Assembly: GCA_017461825.1 (NCBI GenBank)
Contig: JAFTXB010000240.1
Span: forward strand, 1 to 16,592
Direction of reading: 5' to 3'
DNA from: Clostridia bacterium
GTDB lineage: Bacteria; Bacillota; Clostridia; Oscillospirales; CAG-272
Length of the DNA stretch: 16,592 bases
Shown here: positions 6,989 through 13,267 of the stretch, piece after piece
Numbering within the stretch: the stretch's first letter is position 1
How the letters are laid out: each line of letters begins with the position of its first letter
The notes under the pieces: model-generated
The model's database searches: none
Told to the model about the DNA's origin: nothing
What the model saw: the letters and a program-made list of their open reading frames with translations, nothing else
Position numbers and translations under genes: made by a program

Positions 6989-9580
6989 TTATTCTTTTCT
7001 CTTGCAAAGCGTCAGAGCACCGCCTGCCAAAAGGGCAACGAGACAGATCGAAGCAGTCCCGATCGCCGCGCCGCAACCGCCCTTCTTGTCGTCGGTTTTA
7101 TCGTCGGCAGTGGTCTCTTCGGTCTTCTTGGTGGTGGTTTCTTCAACCTTGGTGGTTTCTTCAAGAGGATCGGTGGTTACTTCCTCAGCGGTGGTGTCAC
7201 TTCCATCATCCTCAGGCACGATCTCAAGGTCATCCAGATAGGAGCCCTCACCGCTAATGTCATCGTACCCCGCGGGAACATACTGACCGGCATAAACGGT
7301 GATGTTATCTACGTAGGATGTGCCGTTACGGATATAAACGCCAATGCCGTAGCCGTCCTGAATGAGCGGAACGTTGTCGGGTTGGAGAATGCCGTTGATA
7401 TAGGAGCGGATCCTGCCCTCGGAGGTAACGACCATGCAAAGGGTGTACCATGTTTCGCCCTCAACCGAATAGTACTTGCCGTTTCTCGAGCTACCGCCAT
7501 CGGGATAGGTGTTGTTGGATACCCAGTTGTTGTCGACCTGACGGGTGAAGTTATAGGAGCCGTTTGCACGGAGCGAGAGATTTGACCAGTTCTGATCGTC
7601 CTTTACAGAGTATGCGGGACCGATAAGATTCTTTTCGCTGTAATCGGCAACGCTGGCCAAGCATACGTCCATCACGATGGTGAAAGATTTCACATTTTTG
7701 GGAAGCTCATAGAGTTGGAGCAAACCGTGAGAGGAGGAGCTTGTGGGAGCCGAAACCTTCAGCGTTCCCTCACCTACCGACCATGTAAAGTCCTTTGCGG
7801 AATCCTTGATCACGGTTGCGCCAAGCGTTTCGTTGGTTACGTTGTCAAAGTTCTGCTGATAGAGAACAGTTCCTGCATCGGGTGCGGGACCAAGCGGAAC
7901 GTCGGGCTCTTCAATAACCTTATTCTGAACGTCAGAAACACAGGTTGCGGGAAGTGCGGGGAGGGGCTCTTTACAAGCATCACCGGTAAATGCAGATGCC
8001 GTCAGAGCATCGTAGCCATCCGCAACGTACGCACTGTCATAAATGCGGATATCGTCTATCCAGCAGGTAGTATATGCACCAAACAAGCCGATACCGGATG
8101 CGGTTCTTGTGTAGTCGATAGAGGTTGCGCCCTCTGCGCCAAGGGGCATAAGCTTACCGTTAAGGTAGGTGTAGAGCTTGCCCTCGGAAACAATGATTGC
8201 CAGTTCATAGAAGGTATCCAAAGCTGCAATAGGAGTCTCTACGTACTGACCTGACTGAGCTGCACTGGTAGAAGTTGCGCTATTGAAGGTGTTCTTTACG
8301 GCACGGAGAGCCTTTACGCCGAGCTTGTCTTCTTTGTTGTATGTGAACTCGATACTGTCAACGCTTTCGCCATCCTCGATCTTGTCATCTGCGATGTTGT
8401 AAACGATACCAAGTCTGGATGCGCTGCTCGTACTCCAGTTGGTACGGTTGGAGCTAAACGCAAATTTAACGTAAACCGCAAAATTGGTTGCAGTTTCGGG
8501 CAGATCATAGAACTTGAACACGGTATGGCTGTCATTGTTCTTGTTACGGGTGTTGAAGTACATCATGTTGGTACCGGTCGTTTCCTCGCCTACGAAGTAG
8601 GGCTCGACCTTAACCGACAGATTGGAGGGAGAGTTGTTGCGGAGAAGCATCGCATCAGCAGTCAACTCATCCTTGGTAATGGTTGCAAAGTTCTGATAGT
8701 AAACGGGAGCCGCGACCTTATCGGGGGAAAGATTTGCGGTGAGTGCGGGAACGGTTGCTGCAAGAGCATCGTCGATCGTGCTACCTGTACCGGTTAGGCT
8801 GTCGTAACCTGCGGGAACGTATGCGCTATCGTAAACTACGAAATCGTCCACGTAGCATCTTGCATAAGCGGCAAACAAACCAAGTCCGGAGCCGTTCTTT
8901 GTGTAGTCGATGGAAGTGGTGTTGTTCGTGCCAAGGGGTACGAGCTTACCGTTGAGGTAGGTGTACATTTTGCCCTGAGAAACAACAAGACCCATTTCGT
9001 AGAAGGTGTCTTCCGCAGGTGCAGTGGTAGCAGAAACGGTTACACCGGGAACTGCTTGCGAAATAGAAGTTGCACTTTTGTAGGTGTTGTCGTTTTGACG
9101 GAAGGTCTTGGAAGTAGACTTACGAAGCTCTGCGGTGCCGCAGTGCTCATTGTCTGCAATTTCACCGTCGATGTTGTAAGCAAGACCAATACGGGAGGTG
9201 CTTCCCCAAGAAGTCCAATCGGACAGCTTGTCGCCGGTAAACGAGAAGCGGACGTAAACCGCAAAGTCGGTTACGGTTTCAGGCAGATCAAACAGCTTGA
9301 AAACGGTTACACTGTCGTTGTTCCCATTTTTGGTTTGGAAGTGCAGAACATTGCTGGCACCGTTGATGTAAGAAACGTTTGTTTCGGTTACAGCAAGCTT
9401 CAACTCATCGGGGGCATGGTTACGAACAAGGGTGGATTCGATGTCAGCTGCGGTCTTGTTCGCAAAATTCTCATAATAGAGAGGTGTTGGCTCATCCGCC
9501 GCAAAGGATACGATCATACCCAATGCAAAGGTAGACAGGAGCACGGCGATGCAAAGCATCAGGGAAACGATTCTTTTCAT
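6989..9580 (-). CDS. Secreted, membrane-anchored protein with three LamG/concanavalin-like repeats
   Basis: This 863-aa protein starts with a signal peptide (KR, hydrophobic stretch, likely cut near SFAADE). It then has three related beta-sandwich-like units at about 33-285, 292-545 and 573-787. Units 1 and 2 share phrases such as DTFYE, YTYLNGKL, PLG, TSIDYT, DDF/DDI and VYDSAYV or IYDSAYV; unit 3 keeps SYINGILQ, YGIGVYI and YVDNITVY. The phrases fit concanavalin A/LamG-like ligand-binding folds that often bind carbohydrate. A Thr/Glu-rich linker (about 791-833) leads to a GGCGAAIG motif, a membrane segment and a KRKE tail, consistent with display on the cell surface. No catalytic residues are recognisable. 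The gene lies 38 nt after the solute-binding lipoprotein gene and before lacZ, so a role in capturing the operon's substrate is likely but inferred. Confidence 0.88.
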   Translation of the reverse strand: MKRIVSLMLCIAVLLSTFALGMIVSFAADEPTPLYYENFANKTAADIESTLVRNHAPDELKLAVTETNVSYINGASNVLHFQTKNGNNDSVTVFKLFDLPETVTDFAVYVRFSFTGDKLSDWTSWGSTSRIGLAYNIDGEIADNEHCGTAELRKSTSKTFRQNDNTYKSATSISQAVPGVTVSATTAPAEDTFYEMGLVVSQGKMYTYLNGKLVPLGTNNTTSIDYTKNGSGLGLFAAYARCYVDDFVVYDSAYVPAGYDSLTGTGSTIDDALAATVPALTANLSPDKVAAPVYYQNFATITKDELTADAMLLRNNSPSNLSVKVEPYFVGEETTGTNMMYFNTRNKNNDSHTVFKFYDLPETATNFAVYVKFAFSSNRTNWSTSSASRLGIVYNIADDKIEDGESVDSIEFTYNKEDKLGVKALRAVKNTFNSATSTSAAQSGQYVETPIAALDTFYELAIIVSEGKLYTYLNGKLMPLGAEGATSIDYTRTASGIGLFGAYTTCWIDDIRIYDSAYVADGYDALTASAFTGDACKEPLPALPATCVSDVQNKVIEEPDVPLGPAPDAGTVLYQQNFDNVTNETLGATVIKDSAKDFTWSVGEGTLKVSAPTSSSSHGLLQLYELPKNVKSFTIVMDVCLASVADYSEKNLIGPAYSVKDDQNWSNLSLRANGSYNFTRQVDNNWVSNNTYPDGGSSRNGKYYSVEGETWYTLCMVVTSEGRIRSYINGILQPDNVPLIQDGYGIGVYIRNGTSYVDNITVYAGQYVPAGYDDISGEGSYLDDLEIVPEDDGSDTTAEEVTTDPLEETTKVEETTTKKTEETTADDKTDDKKGGCGAAIGTASICLVALLAGGALTLCKRKE
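7220..9484. repeat. Threefold internal domain repeat in the LamG-like gene
   Basis: Three tandem coding repeats occupy roughly 9484-8726, 8707-7946 and 7864-7220. The first two are clearly similar even at DNA level: segments encoding YTYLNGKL near 8155 and 8947 differ by few bases. The third is more diverged. This suggests an older duplication followed by a more recent one. Confidence 0.7.
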
Positions 9581-9618
9581 GGTTGTTTTTCTCCTTTTTG
9601 TGTTTTATTTCAAGTGCC

Positions 9619-11103
9619 TTACGACAACTTGTCAAGAGAATTCGAGATCTCTGTCAAGGTTCTGTTCCACTTTCCCTTGTTTGAGATCACGGTTGCCCAT
9701 CCCGAATTGGCTCGAACGGCATTGCGGAACAGAGTGTCGGGAATATTGGAGGTAAAGTTCAGTCGGTACAGACGACCCATATCGAACTTCAAACCGTCAC
9801 GGACATATTGGTACATCTGGGATATATCCGAGTTTGCCGAGTAACGCAGGCGAAATGCCTTTTCAAAGATCGCCGGTGAAACGGTACGGTATGCCTCGGA
9901 GGCAAGCGCCTCAAGAACCGCGGCGGCGCAGGAAATATCGCTCTCCCCAAGCTGATTGAGGATTCCAAACACCGAGAAATTGTGGTTCATGGTGGTAATG
10001 TAATTTTTTTGGTTGGTATCGTATTTCGGGATTGGGAGCGCGGCGTATTCGATCTCCTTGTCGGACAGCTTTGTAATACAAACCTCAATTTTGGCATCCA
10101 TAAACAACGCACGTCCCTCGGGGAAAATCCCCGCGTAATCCGATGAGCACATCACGTAATCGGCTGCCCAGAAATCGCCCATCTTGTCAACAAGATTTAC
10201 GCATTGTTCGCTGAAAAAGCTATCCGACATCACCAGCTTGCCGTTTGCATCACGGGTGGTAATATCAATGCCGCAGCCTTGCAAAAACGCATCGATCGAT
10301 ACCGTGTTGGAGAATACAAACCCAAACAGATCGCTGTCGTCCTTTTTCCCAACATTTCCAATGTCGGTGTAGATATCGGTGGAAAGCCTCATCATTTCTT
10401 CCAGCGTCCACGTTCCTTCTTTTACCAGATCGTAAAGGTAGGTACTGCCCAATGTTGCCCCGTAGTAGTCCTCCCACAGATCCATATTGGTAATGATCGC
10501 AAACAGACCGTAGATCACATTGGGCGAGATGTCACCCGATGCAAAAAACAGATTTCCGTTGACCGCTACCGAGTTTTGCAGATCTTTCGGCCACCACGGC
10601 TTTGAAAATTCGATGTAATCCGCTTTTGAAAGATTGACAAGGATCCCGCGCATTGCCGCAACGGCTCCAATGCCGCTGTAAGCGCTGACAACATCGTAAG
10701 GATCGCCCGAGAGATTGGAATTTTCCATCTCTTGCAGATACGTGTCCTTGTCGTCCTGCTTTCCCGGAACCTTGTGGAACAGGATATCAAGATTTAAGCG
10801 CGATTCCACGCGGTCGAGCTGATTGAACTGCGCCTCCTCGATAACACCGACACCGATCTCATCCGCAAAGCAAAATTCGTCCAGCGCGGGATCTCCCCAT
10901 ACAAGCATGTCACATTCGCGGTTTCCAAAATCCAACGTCGGCAGAGAGTCCAACTCGTAGCCGTTTTCGTCATGCGTGGGAGCGGCAGCCTCTTCTGTCT
11001 CTTCCTGTGTCTCCTCCTCGGGCGGCGGATCGTCCTTACAAGATGCAAAGCAGGTAAGGATCATCAACATTGCCAATAAACAAAGCAACAGTTTCTTCAT
11101 CAT
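9619..11103 (-). CDS. Extracellular solute-binding lipoprotein (ABC importer type)
   Basis: This 494-aa protein begins MMKKLLLCLLAML and has a lipobox ending in Cys22 (FASC). An acidic linker (CKDDPPPEEETQEETEE) follows, as in Gram-positive lipoproteins tethered to the membrane. The mature part reads like a family-1-type ABC solute-binding protein: DMLVWGDPALDEF, GDPYDVVSAYSGIGAVAAM, ILVNLSKADYIEFSKPWW, TNMDLWEDYYG, EGTWTLEEMMRLS and FPEGRALFMDA. These proteins capture sugars, often oligosaccharides, and hand them to a permease. No permease or ATPase gene lies in the window, so partner components must be elsewhere, or the protein acts as a binding protein alone. The frame extends to 11205, but the lipoprotein signal and an AAAGGA site (11114-11119) place the start at 11103, or possibly 11100. 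It is preceded by the phosphodiesterase gene. Confidence 0.85.
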   Translation of the reverse strand: MMKKLLLCLLAMLMILTCFASCKDDPPPEEETQEETEEAAAPTHDENGYELDSLPTLDFGNRECDMLVWGDPALDEFCFADEIGVGVIEEAQFNQLDRVESRLNLDILFHKVPGKQDDKDTYLQEMENSNLSGDPYDVVSAYSGIGAVAAMRGILVNLSKADYIEFSKPWWPKDLQNSVAVNGNLFFASGDISPNVIYGLFAIITNMDLWEDYYGATLGSTYLYDLVKEGTWTLEEMMRLSTDIYTDIGNVGKKDDSDLFGFVFSNTVSIDAFLQGCGIDITTRDANGKLVMSDSFFSEQCVNLVDKMGDFWAADYVMCSSDYAGIFPEGRALFMDAKIEVCITKLSDKEIEYAALPIPKYDTNQKNYITTMNHNFSVFGILNQLGESDISCAAAVLEALASEAYRTVSPAIFEKAFRLRYSANSDISQMYQYVRDGLKFDMGRLYRLNFTSNIPDTLFRNAVRANSGWATVISNKGKWNRTLTEISNSLDKLS

Positions 11104-11183
11104 AATCAAATCATCCTTTCTTTCCCATAAATTTTCTAATATTGATGTGTTTTGCAATACTTTTCTTCCGAGTGCCCCAAAAA

Positions 11184-11885
11184 TTACGTTTGCGCGCGTT
11201 TCCACGTAACGCCCAGCAAAGCATCATCCATCAAAATACCGTCGGCACCGAGTTTTTTGCATTTATCAAGCGTTTCCACACTACCGCGATGGCTCTTGTT
11301 TTCATCGCGCGCCATGATCCACACCTCAACACCCGGGCAGTTCGCCTTGACCTCGGCAGGTGTCACATCCGAAAGCCAATGCTCCCAAAGACGAATGTTC
11401 CCCGCCCCTTTTTCGAAAAAGAGCTTATAGTCCTGCTTGTGAGGCGCAAAGGAGAGGATCCGCTCGGGCGGAACCAGCTCGCGAAGCTGCTCGACCACGC
11501 AAGGTGTGATCGCCCCGAATACAAAGGGAACGGTTGTCGCTCGGATCATGTTCAAAAAATCATCGGCAAGCTCTTCCATTTTAATATGCAAAAGAATCGG
11601 GACGCAACTGTCATAATGCTCGATCAGATAGGAAAAAGTCATCAGGCTTCTGCCGCAACGTTTCAGCATATCGCGCATTTCGGCGTATGTAATTTCACTC
11701 ACCGCAACATCAACTCCCGCCAAACGCGTCATTGTGTTGTCATGAAAGATCACATAGGTCCCGTCGGCAAGTCTCGTCACATCACATTCAACCATATCGG
11801 CGCCCAATTCGCCTGCATACAAAAGGCTTTCGAGGCTGTTTTCAATTTTAACAGCAGATGCACCTCGATGCGAAATGATCTTCAT
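11184..11885 (-). CDS. Glycerophosphodiester phosphodiesterase
   Basis: This 233-aa GDPD-family TIM-barrel enzyme is predicted to hydrolyse glycerophosphodiesters to an alcohol and glycerol-3-phosphate with a divalent metal. The hallmark residues are present: HRG with catalytic H6 and R7, EN at 15-16, VECDV with metal ligands E33 and D35, FHDN with the second catalytic His H48, HIK at 100-102, and the closing KLGADGILMDD. There is no signal peptide, so it should act in the cytoplasm. The frame opens at 11933, but the domain starts at MKIISHRG and an AAAGGA site (11897-11902) precedes 11885. It is the first gene of the unit that also encodes the solute-binding protein and lacZ. This hints at a substrate with a glycerophosphoryl part, though this link is inferred. 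Confidence 0.92.
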   Translation of the reverse strand: MKIISHRGASAVKIENSLESLLYAGELGADMVECDVTRLADGTYVIFHDNTMTRLAGVDVAVSEITYAEMRDMLKRCGRSLMTFSYLIEHYDSCVPILLHIKMEELADDFLNMIRATTVPFVFGAITPCVVEQLRELVPPERILSFAPHKQDYKLFFEKGAGNIRLWEHWLSDVTPAEVKANCPGVEVWIMARDENKSHRGSVETLDKCKKLGADGILMDDALLGVTWKRAQT

Positions 11886-12000
11886 AATGGATACCGTCCT
11901 TTCTTCTTCGGCTTTGTTTTGTTCGTTTTTCACAATTCAAAACTGCCGCTCTTGTGTAGAATTTCCAAAGCCAATTTTTTTATTGTATTTCTATAAGAAA

Positions 12001-12029
12001 ATTATACTTGATGTTTGCCATAATGTCAA
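12001..12029 (-). promoter_or_regulatory. Consensus promoter of the phosphodiesterase-lacZ operon
   Basis: TTGACA (12029-12024) and TATAAT (12006-12001) on the minus strand are separated by exactly 17 bases, with a predicted start near 11994. It is the only convincing promoter before the five-gene run ending at 2027. Confidence 0.85.
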
Positions 12030-12030
12030 A
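12014..12030. promoter_or_regulatory. Imperfect 17-bp palindrome over the -35 box
   Basis: TTTGCCATAATGTCAAA has half-sites TTTGNCAT and ATGNCAAA, mismatched only at one symmetric pair plus the centre. It covers the -35 box and most of the spacer of the promoter at 12001-12029, a classic position for a repressor. No regulator gene next to it identifies the protein. Confidence 0.45.
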
Positions 12031-12047
12031 TACTTATAAACAATACT

Positions 12048-12070
12048 GCCTATAGGCAAAACCTATAGGT
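12048..12070. promoter_or_regulatory. Two tandem CCTATAGG palindromes upstream of the promoter
   Basis: GCCTATAGGC (12048-12057) and ACCTATAGGT (12061-12070) are each perfect 10-bp palindromes sharing an 8-bp core. Their centres are 13 bp apart, at about -58 and -71 from the predicted start of the phosphodiesterase-lacZ operon. The first extends to 12 bp. The position suits an activator site or an auxiliary operator. Confidence 0.55.
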
Positions 12071-12088
12071 ACAAAAGGAACGCGATCT

Positions 12089-12124
12089 ATTGATAAAACA
12101 AATACAACTATTGTTTTTATCAAT
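12089..12124. repeat. AT-rich inverted repeat in the intergenic region
   Basis: ATTGATAAAA (12089-12098) and TTTTATCAAT (12115-12124) are perfect 10-bp complements, and the 16-base centre is also partly complementary. It lies between the terminator of one operon and the promoter of the next, with no T-tract of its own. It may be a protein-binding site or a relic. Confidence 0.45.
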
Positions 12125-12152
12125 CTCTCCCTGCGTTTTATCTCCAAAAAGC

Positions 12153-12189
12153 AAAAAAGCCGCAGGGGATTTTTTCTCCTACGGCTTTT
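12153..12189 (-). terminator. Intrinsic terminator of the five-gene repeat-protein run
   Basis: Read on the minus strand, AAAAGCCGTAGG (12189-12178) pairs with CCTGCGGCTTTT (12166-12155) through twelve pairs, including one U-G. TTTTTTG follows directly. It begins 56 nt after the stop codon of the TPR-like gene and clearly separates this run from the phosphodiesterase-lacZ operon. Confidence 0.88.
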
Positions 12190-12244
12190 CCGTTGCCATT
12201 GAAAGCATATTCGCAATTAAATGATAGCTGTTTACATCAGATCA

Positions 12245-12910
12245 TCAATCAAATCTGACCCTCGGGTTGAGAATAATGGGAGATTTCCACTCGATGCCTT
12301 TTTCGGCAAGGTAATCGGTTTTTAGACTCCACACGTGATGGCAGGAGCCGAAGCCGCGCTGCGTTCGGTTCTTTTCGATCTTCTCGTCAACCTCGTCGAT
12401 GACGGCGAGATATTCCTCGGTCATTTCCACGGGATCGTGACGGAGGTTTCTGCGACGGTTCAGCACGGTATCGAAAACGTCGTCCACAATATCCTTTGGA
12501 ATAAAGACGAGAGCCTGCTCACGGATATCCTCGCAATCGTCGTCAACGTAATAATTCCGCGCCTTGAGCGCATTGTAAATCATTCCGCTGCTGTCCTGCA
12601 TTTCTTCGCCGTACATCGTGCAAAGCTTGGTGGCAAGCTCGATAGCTCTGTTGTAATACCGTACCGATACCGCAAATCTTCCGAGACGGTCGTAGGCTTC
12701 GGCGAGGTAACGCATGATCGTTGCACTGTCGAGCAGCGTTACCTTGTCATAAGGGCTCTCCGATTCAAGCTGAGCTTCTACGATCTCTTCGGTTTCTTTG
12801 AGATACGGAACAGCAAGATAGGTCAGCTCATAGGCATTATAGTCACCGTTTTTCTCAATCAACTCAAAAAGCTCTTTGAGTCTTTCGGCGCTTTTTTCTG
12901 TAAACGGCAT
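12245..12910 (-). CDS. TPR-like protein with conserved-looking C-terminal motif
   Basis: This 221-aa protein has no signal peptide and is mostly helical. One segment at about 66-97 (YLAEAYDRLGRFAVSVRYYN, then RAIELATKL) fits a tetratricopeptide repeat, and flanking helices may form further degenerate repeats; such folds bind other proteins. The C-terminus (187-221) is different: GFGSCHHVWSLK, GIEWKSP, then LNPRVRFD. I associate this type of tail with uncharacterised Clostridia proteins, but I cannot name a family. The Cys190-His191-His192 cluster could bind metal, which is only a guess. An AAAGGAG site sits nine bases before the ATG. It is the last gene of the run, 21 nt after the 106-aa gene, and is followed by a terminator. 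Its function is unknown; an adaptor role would fit the repeat-rich neighbours. Confidence 0.85.
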   Translation of the reverse strand: MPFTEKSAERLKELFELIEKNGDYNAYELTYLAVPYLKETEEIVEAQLESESPYDKVTLLDSATIMRYLAEAYDRLGRFAVSVRYYNRAIELATKLCTMYGEEMQDSSGMIYNALKARNYYVDDDCEDIREQALVFIPKDIVDDVFDTVLNRRRNLRHDPVEMTEEYLAVIDEVDEKIEKNRTQRGFGSCHHVWSLKTDYLAEKGIEWKSPIILNPRVRFD

Positions 12911-12931
12911 ATACTCACGCTCCTTTGCCTT

Positions 12932-13252
12932 TTATTTGATCGTAAGCTCCATGCGGAGAGTTTGGGAAACAGAGTCTCCTGCAACCATATAGTCGTCGTG
13001 CGCGTAGGCAACGACACTCTCGCCATTATTACAGACAGTATACGTTTCGTGATCCACATAGATCTTTGCCTTGACGAGATCACCCTCCGCCGTAACCGAA
13101 CGGATCTCAAGACTTTTATCACTTATGTGAGGGAGCGTGTATGACGCGCCTTCAATCAACTCATATTTGTTTTCGCCGTGGTCCTCGTCAAACCAAGTGC
13201 TTTCCTTGTCGTATTTGTAGTCCCATTTCATGAATAACAAATAAGTATCCAT
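12932..13252 (-). CDS. Small protein of unknown function, 106 aa
   Basis: I do not recognise this protein. It is acidic and soluble, without signal peptide or membrane segment. It alternates short charged stretches with beta-like segments (SLEIRSVTAEGDLVKAKIYV, then ESVVAYAHDDYMVAGDSVS), suggesting a small beta-rich domain. The start is well supported: AAGGAG lies seven bases before the ATG. Gaps of 15 nt to the MORN/LRR gene upstream and 21 nt to the TPR-like gene downstream indicate one transcript. Codon structure and tight packing make it very likely real; the function is open. It could be a partner or accessory of the MORN/LRR protein. Confidence 0.8.
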   Translation of the reverse strand: MDTYLLFMKWDYKYDKESTWFDEDHGENKYELIEGASYTLPHISDKSLEIRSVTAEGDLVKAKIYVDHETYTVCNNGESVVAYAHDDYMVAGDSVSQTLRMELTIK

Positions 13253-13267
13253 AGCTTGACTCCTTCT

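Larger units (their letters stand above)
11886..12244. other. Regulatory intergenic region between two operons
   Basis: This is the only gene-free stretch above 300 bases. From high to low coordinates it holds the terminator of the upstream five-gene run, a long AT-rich inverted repeat, two CCTATAGG palindromes, a consensus promoter overlapped by an imperfect palindrome, and a leader of about 110 nt. A small inverted repeat, TTTCT-ATA-AGAAA (11988-12000), sits at the predicted transcription start. A 7-bp complementary pair, GGCTTTG (11910-11916) and CAAAGCC (11966-11972), bounds much of the leader. The short minus-strand frame in this region lacks a ribosome site and protein-like content, so I do not call it a gene. 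Confidence 0.75.

Noticed and set aside
11104..11183. Possible separate promoter ahead of the solute-binding protein
   Set aside because: A TTGCAA box exists near 11152-11157, but no acceptable -10 box lies at a suitable distance. Co-transcription from 12001-12029 is simpler.
12034..12216. Small minus-strand open frame of 60 codons
   Set aside because: It spans the terminator and the palindromes, lacks a ribosome site and has no protein-like character.
12335..13144. Plus-strand open frame of 269 codons
   Set aside because: It runs antisense across the TPR-like and 106-aa genes, both of which have good ribosome sites and tight operon spacing. The product shows no family features.
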